Assembly: GCF_000350225.1 (NCBI RefSeq)
Contig: NW_005179092.1
Span: 46,071 to 110,070 of the forward strand
DNA: 64,000 bases
From: Chondrus crispus
Taxonomy: Eukaryota; Rhodophyta; Florideophyceae; Gigartinales; Gigartinaceae
Reading direction: 5' to 3'
A program made the translations under genes and the position numbers. Each line of letters begins with the position of its first letter. Positions within the stretch are counted from its first letter, which is position 1. The notes below the pieces were generated by a model that was given only the letters and a program-made list of their open reading frames with translations, searched no databases and was not told the origin of the DNA. Positions 31,130 through 41,669 of this stretch are shown here, piece by piece.

Positions 31130-31862
31130 AGTGCAGTGACCCTGCGTACTGTACGCCTGCTCACCGCCGTCGTGGGGCCGCGCTCCCCGCTGTAGTATAA
31201 CGAGGGACGCGCGCGCGGGGAGGTTATTAACCGTGCGGCCGTGCACGGTGCACACGTGGGCCGGTGTGCCCACGTGTAGGGAGCGCGCGAGTGTGCGGAC
31301 CGGTCGTGGGGTGGCGCACGTGTACAATAGCACACGTGTCGTCCGTGCGGTAGTTTACGCGTATTACGTGTGCGCGTGAGAACACATGTCGTCCGTGCGG
31401 TAGTCTGTAAGTAACACGCGTGTACAGTAGTGCGCACGTGTAGTAGCAGCGTCCGTGCGGTAGTAGTAATTATCGCACTAGCTTTTTAATTGTGTACAGT
31501 ACCCGGCGCGCACTAGGCGGCAGGTACTGTACTACTGTACTGGGACAGGTGTCGGATGCGTCCCTCTGAGGGGTTAAGATCTGGCACCCGTCCCCACCAG
31601 TAAACTGGGGCAAGCTCACCCCGTCCCTTTCGCGCCTACATATGTCCGTTTCGGTTGTATATGGCGCGCGCTAGCTTCTAACCCGTTACCGGTCCCTCCC
31701 GTTCACGCACCACGGGGCGACTGCGCGTAACCGGCCAGTGAGCCATTCCCTTTTCGCGAGCTCGTCTGATCGGTTCAATTAGCCCGTCGCGTCCGCGCAG
31801 CGTGCTTCCTCGCTATAGCCTCGCCCTCTCACCCAACCCAGGGCGGAGAGGAGTCATCCCAC
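31130..31862 (+). repeat. LTR copy related to the solo LTR in the LINE
   Basis: Positions about 31540-31770 match 13990-14220 of the solo LTR in the same orientation: GGGACAGGTGT, then CAGTAAAC, and CTTCTAACCC followed by GCGCGTAACCGGCCA-like sequence. It starts near TGTAGTGCAGTG and ends near TCATCCCACA. A second possible start is the family-type end TGTAGTATAAC at about 31192. Several ACGTGTAC-like motifs occur inside. Ends are approximate and no target duplication was found. Confidence 0.6.
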
Positions 31863-31999
31863 ACGAGCCCCTAACACGTTGATCGCACGTGTCCTGTGCG
31901 TGGTGCAACGCCGTATTTTTATTTCCAACAATTTCTTGGATTTGCTCTGGCGCGCTGGAGTGCACGTCTAGACGTGACAAATATGCGTGCTGTGTGAGA

Positions 32000-32190
32000 C
32001 AGTATCCAAAACGTCCGCGGACGTCTTGGATGAACTGTAAGTTCACACGTGTACTGTAAGAGTCAGTATCCAAATCGTCCGCGGACGTTTTGGATGAACT
32101 GTAAATCCACACGTGTACTATAAGAGGCAGTATTCAAAACGTTCGTGGACGTTTGGATGGTACCATACGTGTTCAATACGTGTACCCTAC
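32000..32190 (+). repeat. Three 64-bp tandem repeats with a CCGCGG palindrome
   Basis: Units start at 32000, 32064 and 32128, each with CAGTAT(C/T)CAAA. Each unit contains an approximately 20-bp palindrome centred on CCGCGG (ACGTCCGCGGACGT in units 1 and 2; one base changed in unit 3) and ends with ACACGTGTACTRTAA in the first two. They lie about 140 bases upstream of a TATA-like box. Confidence 0.9.
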
Positions 32191-32327
32191 GTGTACACAC
32201 GTATACAAACGTGGTGCCCACAAGTTTTTACGCTAATTAGCGTTTAAATGACGAGTGGCAATTTTAATGGCAATAATTGATTATTAATTACCCATTTAAT
32301 AACCGACGCCGACGACGGCGCTCGGCC

Positions 32328-32333
32328 TATATA
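32328..32333 (+). promoter_or_regulatory. TATA-like box downstream of the 64-bp repeats
   Basis: TATATA stands in CGGCCTATATAGGTCGCG, followed about 120 bases later by a long pyrimidine-rich tract (32440-32560). The first Gypsy LTR has the same arrangement, TATA then a pyrimidine tract, read on the minus strand. It is probably the promoter of an LTR element, by inference. Confidence 0.45.
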
Positions 32334-32418
32334 GGTCGCGTGCCGGAGGGCGATACAGTAAAGAGGCATCAGGTGATCGGACCCATCTCTGGTAGGATCC
32401 TCTACGTTTCTTATGTAG

Positions 32419-33096
32419 TTGGCTAAGTCTGGTACCTGCACCCTCCGTCGTCATCCTTTTTCTTGTTTTCCTTTACTTTTTCCCCTATTTTCTACATTTC
32501 TACACTACTTGTCTTCTTCGTTCTCTTTTTGTTTTTCTTTGTTTTGTTCTCGATCGACGCTCTCAATAGCGGTTCGCGACGCGACTGCCACACCCTCTCC
32601 TTCTAGTTACTCGATCCCGAGTACCCCTTCACACGCTGACCGCGACTCTACCCGCGATTCTTGCGTTTCCTCTGACCTACCACGAACAGGACATACCGCT
32701 TTCCCTCATAGCGAGATTGACACCCTCGTTGGCGAGTGTGTCCACTGTACTACACACATCTCTCGCCTTGAAGATAATGCCCGCCCGTCTCCTCGTCGAG
32801 CAACGCCTCGAAGAACGCCCAGCGCAGACAGAGCCCACGCAGCCCCACGAAGCCGCATGCCAGGCTGCCCAGGCCACCCCGACCAACACTGCCGCCCCGT
32901 CCGCATCGTACTACATCAGTGGCGGGCCATTGTCGCCGAGGCTGCACGCGAAAGAGACGGAAGAGAGGGGAGTGTCTCGTCAGGTCCGTCCGTTCGCACG
33001 AACAAAACCCACACACAAGCGCGCTGGCGCGCGCGACTCGAGCCTCTTACCATACCGGCGAGCTTTTCGGGCCAGGGAAGGAACCGGGGCACGTAG
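32419..33096 (+). CDS. Uncharacterised frame, possible leader and gag start of an LTR element
   Basis: A 225-codon frame whose first 50 codons come from the pyrimidine-rich tract. The later part has HSEIDTLVGECVHCTTHISR and QWRAIVAEAARERDGREG, a Cys/His pair and a helix, but no known domain. The real start may lie further in. A second overlapping frame at 32717-33187 is equally open, so coding is not certain. Its position after LTR-like repeats and a TATA box suggests the 5' part of a retroelement whose remainder is missing. Confidence 0.3.
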   Translation: MAKSGTCTLRRHPFSCFPLLFPLFSTFLHYLSSSFSFCFSLFCSRSTLSIAVRDATATPSPSSYSIPSTPSHADRDSTRDSCVSSDLPRTGHTAFPHSEIDTLVGECVHCTTHISRLEDNARPSPRRATPRRTPSADRAHAAPRSRMPGCPGHPDQHCRPVRIVLHQWRAIVAEAARERDGREGSVSSGPSVRTNKTHTQARWRARLEPLTIPASFSGQGRNRGT

Positions 33097-33186
33097 ACGC
33101 GGCAAAATGGCGGGTTCAGAATGTAATGTTTTCGCGAGAAGGCAGAAGGTTCGCCCCGCGACCGCGCGTGGTCGCATGTCACCTTG

Positions 33187-33808
33187 ATATGCCCACATTA
33201 TATTGTGCCGGATTTTGGAGCACTCCATCTACGCGCCACTGTGCGTTAGCGTGCTTCTATAGGGGAGCATGAAAGAAACTGTGACTGTCTAGGCGACTTT
33301 TCTACATTTAGGCCTCTGCCCAAATTGACATGATGTTGTACGGGTTTATGGGGTGAAAGACTAAAATACGTGTTTGTCGGAGGTGACTTAATGGTCATAT
33401 TTCCGTCGCCATAGAAAACGGGCATTGGTACCTCACGCAGAGAACGCCATGGTCCATTTCACCCTACCAGAACCACACGTTCTAGTAATGTCGCCCTATA
33501 GACACAGCCAGAATCTTTAAATCGCATTGCGTATATTTCACTTTTGCAGGGTGTCGCCCCCTCATTTGCGCTTTTGCCTTATATCATTTACGCGTTGTAT
33601 ACAGCAGGCCCGGTTAAATATGGGGCAAACCGGGTAAGCGCGGGACAAAAGCGAACTCTGCAAATTTGACCCTTTTTGTATGAACCTGTCCTGCGGAGGT
33701 GGCCATTTGCTATACTGAGTGCATTCGGAAATGGCCGGAATCCGAAATAGCCAAATATCGGCCAATGAAAGTGCGACAAATTTGTCAAATTTGTCAAATT
33801 TTCTCCAG
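33187..33808. other. Non-coding spacer left of the head-to-head LTRs
   Basis: No gene was recognised. Near 33775-33800 there are short direct repeats of TTTGTCAAA. Confidence 0.4.
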
Positions 33809-34352
33809 TGTAGTATAACCCCCCTGGGGCTTTTTAGTTAGATTAGATCAACAACAGGATCCAATACTGTAGAGTCCGATGCTCTACAGTACTACAGCGC
33901 GTGGCCACGTGTACCCCCTCGGGTGCGGGGCGCATGTATGTACCCGTCTACACGTGTACGCGCGCGACGGAAGCGCGCGTACGTGTACTGTCAGCCCCGA
34001 TGGCTGACAGTATTACAGTACGGTCTGACCTGTGCTACAGTAGTCCACTACAGTACTTCAGTACTGTAGTGTTATATATTGTTTTGTATATTAAATATGG
34101 AGCGGACCGGGCGGCGGTGGAGGAGGACAAGCAAGGACTTGTCACCCACCGACCGTCAAGGTCCGACTTCCCGCTTATTCTAAGGTAAAGCTCGCTAAAT
34201 ACCTTAGAGCGGCACTGAGCGCGGGTTGAGGACGCGCGCAGCACGCCCACGAGCCGGCTCCGGCTCCGCCCGTTGGTACTGGATCGTTCCCCAGTACCGC
34301 CCCGGGGCGTCGAGGCGTCAAACCGCTCGGCATGCCCGCGTCCTCCCCAAGG
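33809..34352 (+). repeat. LTR copy A, truncated, plus orientation
   Basis: It begins TGTAGTATAACCCCCCTGGG and is closely similar to the inverse of 38180-38724. Shared landmarks are a TTAGATTAGATCAACAAC-like stretch, a CTGTCAGCC / GGCTGACAG hairpin, the TATA-rich GTATATTAAATATGGAGCGG, and a TACCGCCCCGGGG-like G/C block. It stops matching at about 34352, within GCGTCCTCCCC, where sequence of a pol C-terminus begins. Confidence 0.85.
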
Positions 34353-34732
34353 TCGGACCCTACCGCGTCCTCGCGAACAACCGCCAAACCATCACGATCG
34401 ATCGTGATGGGGTCACTGAGCGGGTCTCCGCAGATCGCTGCATATACGCGCCACCGCCGACGAACGCACTACGGGCGAGCACGACAACCCCAGCTGACCT
34501 TGCCGATAAGGTCAGAGACGGGATACAGTACGCTGTCGAGCGACTACTGAAGCACCGTGCTATGGAAGACGGAACTATCGAGTTCCTCATGAAGTGGGCG
34601 GATTACGACACGTCCACTTGCACTGCGCGGACTCGTGTCCTGGAGGAGTTGGTGTCTCGTTACGCCCAACGCCTCCGGAGACACACCGGCATGGACCTCA
34701 ACTCAAACGTGAACGCGGACGTTCACGCTTGA
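34352..34732 (+). pseudogene. Gypsy integrase tail (GPY motif) and chromodomain fragment
   Basis: The open frame starts at 34226 inside the LTR, but the protein-like part begins at about 34352. KVGPYRVLANNRQTITIDRD with ERVSADRC is the GPF/Y module of Ty3/Gypsy integrases. A chromodomain-like segment follows: YAVERLLKHRAMEDGTIEFL, then MKWADYD, and a C-terminal helix VLEELVSRYAQRL. The usual WEP closing motif is replaced by a different sequence. The fragment is fused directly to a truncated LTR, so it is a deletion product and not an intact gene. Confidence 0.75.
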
Positions 34733-35888
34733 GGAGGGGGCCCCCAACCCCTCCGTTTGGATCAAGGTAATCGACCGCGGTTAGACAAAATTCCGATAAC
34801 GGGAAAAGGACACCTGTCCTCCAACCTCCCCCAACGGGGAGGGAGTCACACGACTCCAACAACAACACTCGACGGAGATCTTCGAAAGTAACACGCAACC
34901 GCGAGGGAGTCGCGAGATGGTAAGCAGTACAGGCTGTCATAGGTCCAACGCCAAGGAATGGCAAATAACGGGAAAAGAACACCGGTCTCTCCAAACCATC
35001 AATGGGGGCGGCTAACCGCAAAGGGGCCCGAACCCCCTCGCCACCACCGAAGCGCAGCAGCGACCTGCACGAGCATCCGAGCCGCCGACCGACAGCGCCT
35101 GGTTACGGAGTAGGGTGCGAGAAACTGCGCTTTTTAGGGGAAGCGAACGAGCCAGGAAGGCCCGCCTCGAACGTGTGGCGGTAGGGTCAGGTCGCGCCGG
35201 TTGGAGCGCAGGAGCGAGCGGATCGCACAAAACAATGCGCGAGGAGCAGGGGATAGCGTAGCCACGCTTGAAGTACGGACAGAGGGAAGACGGAGAGGGA
35301 GCGACCCAGTCACGAGAGTAGTATGCGGATCGAAGACGCGCCCCCTCTCTACTCTCAACCCGCAATCTACGGACCGCGTACTGTACCCCCAGTACCGCCG
35401 TTTGGACAAACCACCACCACCAGCCCCGAAGGCTTGAATAGAAGATATTTTTGAGGGGCAGTAATTGCACAGGACGAAATTCGGCACGTGCGGACGGGCG
35501 TCGCACGCGTTACACGCAATCGGCGACAGGGCGACGAAACGTGCGTCGCGCCCGACACTTTGCAATAACGACCCCACGGGCGGGGACTCATTTTTTTGCA
35601 AAAATACATTTTCGCGGGAAAATTATTTTTTGGAAATATTTTTTGGGGGATTTAATCAACGTCAATGCGCTTTTGCGCACGTGCAGTGCTGGACAGCGCG
35701 CGAACGTGCGTGTCGCAATGTAGAGAATGCGCTCTGCAGCAGTTGCCGGACAGAAACGCGCACGCGCGCGCGGCACCTGCCTTCACTACCGGCCCCGCGT
35801 CTCCGCTCCCTCCTTCCGCCCGCGCGACGCTGCTCCGCCGCGCGCGCTGACACTGCGCTGCCCTACGCGACCTCGTCCGACGCGGCGA
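34733..35888. other. Unassigned interior of the head-to-head LTR block, left part
   Basis: No coherent gene. A run GGAGGGGGCCCCC follows the chromodomain stop and could be a polypurine tract. An imperfect direct repeat, ATAACGGGAAAAGGACACCTGT and ATAACGGGAAAAGAACACCGGT, occurs near 34795 and 34966. AT-rich sequence at 35588-35660 may mark another junction. Confidence 0.4.
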
Positions 35889-36891
35889 GCCTTCGCCGCC
35901 GACGGCGAGAGACACCGACGGAAACAAGAACGTCGCTCGCCCTTGCCATCGCCACCGAAAGCAAGGGGCGTCAAGGAGGACTACTGTCGCAAGCTCCGCC
36001 CTCACCGACGACGGCAAGGGGGCCAAGGAGAATTGCATTCGTCGCGCGCCGCGCCCTCGCTGCGGACAGCGAGGGACGCCGAGGAAGAACCACTACCGCG
36101 TGCTGTGCCCTCGCCGCCGACAGCGAGGGGCACCAAGGAAGACCTGCAAGCAGGGCGAGAGCGCCTACCGCACCACGCACACGGCCAATGCCGTACGGGG
36201 CGCCCCCGGCGGCCGCGCACCAGTCCCTCGCCTACAGACGGCGAGGAAGACCAAGTATGAGAGCATTTCCCGCGGGTTCGTTCCCCCGCCACCTACGCCA
36301 AGGGGCACGAACGAAAAGACAGATGTCGACCGCGGTGCCCTCGCCGCCGACGGCGAGGGACCGAGGGACGATATATAAGCAAGGCGGACCCGCCGAGGGC
36401 GCCGCTCCCACGGCCGATGCCGTACGACGAACCCGCGTGGCCGCGCTCTGACGACCCCCTACGCTCGACAGCAAGGCGGGGCGCACGAGACGGGAACAAT
36501 TTCCCAACACGGAGGGAGGTCGGGGTAAGAAGACTCTCCCCAGTAATCCGCAGACAACGCGAGGGATCAGTATGAACGAGTAACGCGACGCGAGCGACCT
36601 TCCGAAAGGTTCGCGACCGGTGACGGGACGAAACTGACGAAGGCGGGCGCATGCTCGTACACGAATGCTCGTCATCCCCCACCCCACCTCACGACGATGT
36701 GGGTAAATGAGAAGAGCGGAGCGACCTCCCCAACTGATCGCCCTCGACGGTCAGGTACCAGGACCTCGCCACCGACGGCGAGACATACCAAGTATAAGAG
36801 CAGCCCAGCGCAGTTCCCTCGCCGTCGACGGCGAGGGGCCCCCAAGAAGGACGACGGTCGCACGCCCTGCCCTCACCGCCGACGGCGAGGA
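35889..36891. repeat. Array of 22-bp palindromes at about 55-bp spacing
   Basis: About ten copies of a palindrome related to CCCTCGCCGTCGACGGCGAG lie at 35891, 35940, 35999, 36054, 36108, 36225, 36338, 36764, 36816 and 36870. The copy at 36816-36837 is perfect. Neighbouring copies are 49-59 bases apart, or about twice that, with one larger break. Most are followed by a related A/G-rich stretch such as CACCAAGGAAGA, so the whole unit is repeated. A higher-order repeat of about 230 bases links 36108-36218 with 36338-36450. Confidence 0.88.
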
Positions 36892-37244
36892 GTACAAAAG
36901 GTAGGGCATCGCCCGCGCCGCTCATCGACGCAGATCCGCGCGCCGGCTCGCCGCCTGGGGGAACAGAAACTCAGAAGACAGCCGCGCCGGCGCGCCGCCG
37001 TAATCGGCGACGAGAATCAACGCACGCCCATTCCCCCAAGCCCGTCCGAAGACTGGGGTCGTTCCGCATGGTGCCGCGCCTGGATTGTCAGAGGGCGACA
37101 AACATACTACCGCGCCCGCCGCCGAGCTCGACGCGCGGGGGAGCGGGCAGGAACCCATACGCCATGGCGCGTGTTGACACCGCACGACGCGGTGGGGACG
37201 AGAAACTGGAGGGCAACAATTCTTTACGAGAAACGTTCGACAAG

Positions 37245-38043
37245 CTAACTCGAGCGATCATCAGGGCCACCTCGACCAGTGGTGTCATGCCCACGTCCCG
37301 CAGAGTTATGGTCCGAAGGCCTCGGGGTACAATATCCCGAGTAACGCGGAACCTCGGGGTTCTGCAATGGGTCCTCCGCGAGCTCGTCAAGGGTTGGCAT
37401 AGCGACACGCCGGTACGCGGCGCCCCCACTGCCAGGGGCCGCATGGGCCCCCGAAACATACGGCACTCGGGGACCGTTCATCGGAACGGCATAAGGATCG
37501 GGTCGTCCGGAGGTCTGAGGAATAACCCCACGAACTGCAGGTTCTCGAGCGGACCGCAGAGCTTCCCGCTCCCGGCGATACCGGTCCCGGTCCAATACAG
37601 CCCGCTCGTACGAGTCAACCTGCAGACGAGCGTTGTTCGGCGTAGAGTCGATCTCGCTCTACAAACGTTTGCAGCGAGACAGAGAGCGACGCGCACTCCC
37701 CGCTGAGACGACGAGCCTCATCGCTCCGCGCCAGGAACTAGCTCGCCAGTGTCGAGAGGAGACTACCCACTGTCAAAGCCTGGTTCCCGGTATGCGCCAA
37801 AGCCTGAGCGAGGCCGAGCACAGAAGTGACATCCTCCTTCGAAAGGTAGAGATCTAGAGCCGCCACCCGAGTGGTAGCGGCGATGGAGGGGTCGTTCAGC
37901 GGAGGCATGCGGGAGATTTTCCCCGACGGAACGGGTAAAGCGGCTCGCTCGCCCGCCTCACGAGGAGGCGGGGTGGAGCAAAACAAGTCGACACCCGCCG
38001 CGGCCGAAGGAGGAGCGACGGCATCCAAATCTCGGTACCGCTT
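37245..38043 (-). pseudogene. Gag fragment B, homologous to the Gag at 38781-41100
   Basis: Read on the minus strand from LTR B, the frame begins KRYRDLDAVAPPSAAAGVD and contains TRVAALDLYLSKEDVTSVLG and VGSLLSTLAS before a TAG at about 37738. It then continues as ARSDEARRLSGE and VERDRLYAEQ, followed in another phase by YERAVLDRDRYRREREALRS and a Pro/Gly-rich tail. The same order, KRYRDLD, a TTALSLTLARGEITAI-like helix, then RSSEARRL, is found in the plus-strand Gag. Only the C-terminal part is present; the N-terminal two thirds are absent. Confidence 0.7.
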
Positions 38044-38724
38044 TGTAGCATAAACACCCCCAGCGATAGGGGTGTATGCGCAGTTCGACCGAGACCCTTG
38101 TCGATCGGGAACACGGGTGTGAAGCGGGACACCAGCTAACGGCACCGGGCAGCGGGCCCGGGTAGCGTGGTAGAGCGGGAACGGGGAGGACGCCGGTACG
38201 CGCGAACGGTTTGACGCCTCGACGCCCGGGGCGGTACTGGGTAACGATCCAGTACCGACGGGCGGAGGCGGAGCCGGCTCGTGGGCGTACCGCGCGCGTC
38301 CTCAACCCGCGCTCGGTGCCGCTCTAAGGTAGTTAACGAGCGCTACCTTAGAATAAGCGTGAAGTCGGACCTTGACGGTCGGTGGGTGACAAGTCCGTGC
38401 TTGTCCTCCTCCACCGCCGCCGGTCCGCTCCATATTTAATATACAAAACAACCTATAACACTACAGTACCGAAGTACTATAGTGGTCTACTGTAGCACGG
38501 ATCGGACCGTACTGTAATACTGTCAGCCATCGTGGCTGACAGTACACATGTGTGCGCGCTTCCGTCCCGCGCGGTACACGTGTGCACGTGTGCACGCGTG
38601 CGCCCTGTACCCGAGGGGTACACGTGGCCACGCGCTGTAGTACTGTACAGCATCGGGCTCTACAGCACTGGATCCCGTTGTTGATCTAATCTACCTAAAA
38701 AGCCCCAGGGGGGGTTATACTACA
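38044..38724 (-). repeat. LTR copy B, minus orientation, complete
   Basis: Plus-strand ends are TGTAGCATAAAC (38044) and GTTATACTACA (38724), so the minus strand reads TGTAGTATAAC...GTTTATGCTACA with LTR-type ends. Over about 520 bases it is the inverse of LTR copy A. On its inner side it runs directly into Gag fragment B. No target duplication was found. Confidence 0.85.
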
Positions 38725-38780
38725 CGGCCCCCCCTTAAGCGGGGACGTCCGCGTCCACGGGTGCTTGTAGAGCGCGAGCT

Positions 38781-41100
38781 ATGTCTGACTGCGTAGTCGA
38801 CACGGTCCTTCCCGTTCGTGCTGGCGACTTCGTTTTCCGGTCGTCGTCCTTCGTGTCTCGCCCTGCCCTCATTTGCGCGCGTGCCGGGCTCTTCCTTCTC
38901 GCTTCGCCCTTTGGCTATCCTCCCTGTCCCTCGGTGCGTCTCGTTCCCCCTCTTCGCGCGTCCTTGCGTGCATCCGCGGATCGATACGTCATCATCCTTC
39001 TGTCCCCTACGTGGGGACACGTCTTCCCGTTTCCGCCGTTAGACCCGCGCCCGTCGTTCGTCCCCTTTTTGAGCTTACCGATTCGTTCTCCCGTCCGCGT
39101 GGCTGGTTCCCTTCTTTGGGACCCTGATATGACAGGCCTACCGCCCGTTCGGGGAGGTCCTGTTCCGGCTTTATCACTCGCCCGCCGGGGGTCAGAGGCG
39201 CCGGCACTCCCCTCTCCTGCTATTGGCGGCGCTACCCCCGTCGAGGGGGACGGGGCATACGAGGTTCTTCCGGTGGACTCCGCCCTGCCGGTCTCTCGCA
39301 CGTGGCCGCTTGAGCGGCCCTTCCAGAAGTCGCGGGGAGCCCGCGACTTTACAGTATCCGAGGAAATGGTTGCTCCTTCGTCGGCGGCTTGCTCGCCGGC
39401 GATTCCACCGGCTCCGGCGTCCGAGGGCTCGGTGCCCGTTCGTGGCACACGCGCTGACGGTGCGCTCGAAGTGTGTCAAGGAGGGCGAGCCATGGAACCG
39501 CACGACTGGCTGTACCAGCCGACTGAGGGCTCGTACGGGGCCTTCGGCAGCTGCCGGCGCCCCGGGGCGTTACCGACTGCCACTCGACTCGGCACTGCCA
39601 TGGGGGAGGAGGCAGCGGACACCTCCACCCTGTGGTTAGCGGTGCCCCTAAAGCCGTCGATTCCGCTACCGCTTGGTCGCTTGACGTACCCGTGGCGCCG
39701 TCACGCTTGGTCGGGCGTCACGGTCGGCAAACTCCTGGCGAGGACGTACTTGCGTCCCAATCTACTACGGGTCCGTGCCATATACGAAAGTGGCTTGACG
39801 GAGGGGGCGTCCCTCGCCTTGGGGCGTTTGTTATCGGAGGGGGACGGTGCCCCCTATCAGATTCCGGACGCAGTGCCGCGGGATAGGACGTTCGCCTACA
39901 GTGTGGAGGAGGCGGAGTAAGTCGACCGGATGTCGACGTACTTGTTCCACCAGGGCACCCGAGGTCCCCGTCGTTTCATCCTTTCGGAGGTATCGGGGCT
40001 GTACGTCAGCCCCCGTCCTCGTGCCTTTTCGAAGGCTCGTGCGGCTCTTCAGAAATCCGCCTGCTCTCTCATGCGTCTCCACCATATCGCCTTGGCGCCG
40101 TCCGATTGGTCGGCGTACCGCCACACCGAAGAGGAAGACGGACGGGTCTTCCCGGTCGCCGCGTTTTCCCCGGGTCTATCACGAAGCGATTTTTCGGGAC
40201 TTCCGGCGAGCGTAGGGGAGGCACTCCCCTCGTTGGGGGCGCATCCGTTGCTCCACTCCGCTTTGAAGCACTTCGGCTTCGCGTGTAACGACCCCACGCA
40301 CCCGGCCTACGGGAACTTGGTCTACAATTTCGAATGCAAATGGGCGTGGTCCCTGTGTAACGCCTTTATGTACGAGGTTGCGTTGCACGGGAGGGCCTTC
40401 GGGCAGCCCTTCGGCGTACTGTCCTTCCTCGGTCGGGTCTTGACGTCGCTCCCCGATGGAACGTTACACTCCTTGGAGCGCGGCTCCCCGCACATCCCGT
40501 GGTCCTATTCCTCGGTCCTCGACTTAATGCACCGCGCTGTTGCGGTGCCCGAACGTAACCGCCGCCCCTGGACGGATTACACGACAGGAACCCGAAGCAT
40601 CTTCCTTGCGTACGACTCCCGGACCGACTCCTTCGTGGCCCACCCGAGCATGCCGGCTGCGGGGCCGTCCCGTAGCAAAGGAGGGGAGGCTCAGCGAGAG
40701 TCGCGACGGAAGAGGTATCGTGACCTCGACGGCGAGCCCCCAGCCATCGCTTTGGCTGGGGCTGACACAGTGAGGCCTCCTCCCGATGTCGGTTACCATA
40801 CCGGGCCGGGGTCTACGTTACCCCCACTCCCCTCTCTCGGTTCCGTTGGGGTTCCGGGTACCCAACGGACCACCGCGCTCAGTCTTACCCTAGCTCGTGG
40901 CGAAATCACGGCAATCCCCTGGTTGTCCCTCGCCCTGGGGAACTTAGTCGATCGGACCTGGAACGTGGAGGAATTACTTCGGACCCTGACGAATTGGTAT
41001 CTCTAGCGCAGTAGCGAAGCGCGCCGCCTCGGAGCGGAGCGTCAGGCCTTTTCTGTCGAACGTGACTCCCTCGCGGATCAGCTCCACGGCGCTCAGAACA
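38781..41100 (+). pseudogene. Unusual Gag-like protein with two in-frame stops
   Basis: From the ATG at 38781 the frame reads 379 codons to a TAA at 39918, continues in the same phase (VDRMSTYLFHQGTRGPRR) for 361 codons to a TAG at 41004, and then continues as RSSEARRLGAERQAFSVERD, a coiled-coil-like helix, to about 41100. The first part is disordered and Pro/Ser-rich. The middle (GLPASVGEALPSLGAHPLLH, then NFECKWAWSLCNAFMYE) looks globular and helical. No zinc knuckle, protease or RT follows. It is homologous to fragment B and sits next to LTRs, which points to a retroelement Gag; the family is not one I recognise. Confidence 0.55.
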
Positions 41101-41669
41101 CTGGTTTGGTGGTAACCAGAATTTGGGATACCAAACAGTACCAGGGGCACCCCTTCGGATTCCAGATATTTTTTGATATGGTTGTAAAGCTTAGAGCAGT
41201 AGTAGTGATATGCAGGAAACCGAAGTGGACAACCCAAAATAGTTTAGAAGTTATCGTCCAACATGTACTCTCTAAATCTGGGGGATGGGGGGTTCTGTAT
41301 AGGCTAAATCCAAAAAATTATCATACAATTTTACTTGGAAATTGCAGTACAATTTATGTTATATAAAAATTTGATACCTGTTCACAATCTGCCGACAGAA
41401 TTTAATCGTAAATTCTGTCTGGACTTGCTCGAAGTTGGCGATTGTGGACCACTTCAAGCCTCCCCGACCCACTACGATGACCCGTATCGTCACGTCCACC
41501 CCCCCTCGCCGCCAACTCCAAGCTAAACACCAACATTCCCTTCCTCGCCATCACCACCAACAACCGTCACACCCCCGCCCATCATGATGCTGTGTTGGAC
41601 GCTGTCGGATGTCGCCCAGACCGTCCAGTATGTACCCCATGAACAACAACGTTTACTGTATTCTACCCG
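41101..41669. other. AT-rich non-coding stretch with a small hairpin
   Basis: Base composition drops sharply after the Gag. GACAGAATTTA (41394-41404) and TAAATTCTGTC (41409-41419) form a perfect hairpin with a 4-base loop. No gene was recognised. Confidence 0.55.

Noticed and set aside
33901-34188. Small plus-strand frame inside LTR A
   Set aside because: Falls within non-coding LTR sequence and is not kept in the other LTR copies.
35465-36451. 328-codon plus-strand frame across the palindrome array
   Set aside because: The repeats give LAADSEG-like peptides only because the DNA is repetitive; other frames and the other strand are equally open.
35889-36891. CRISPR array
   Set aside because: Spacing resembles one, but spacers are related to each other, repeats are strongly diverged, no cas genes are present and the host is eukaryotic.
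33809-38724. DNA transposon with long terminal inverted repeats
   Set aside because: The repeats have LTR-type ends, occur elsewhere as solo or tandem LTRs, and are joined to Gag and integrase pieces; no transposase lies inside.
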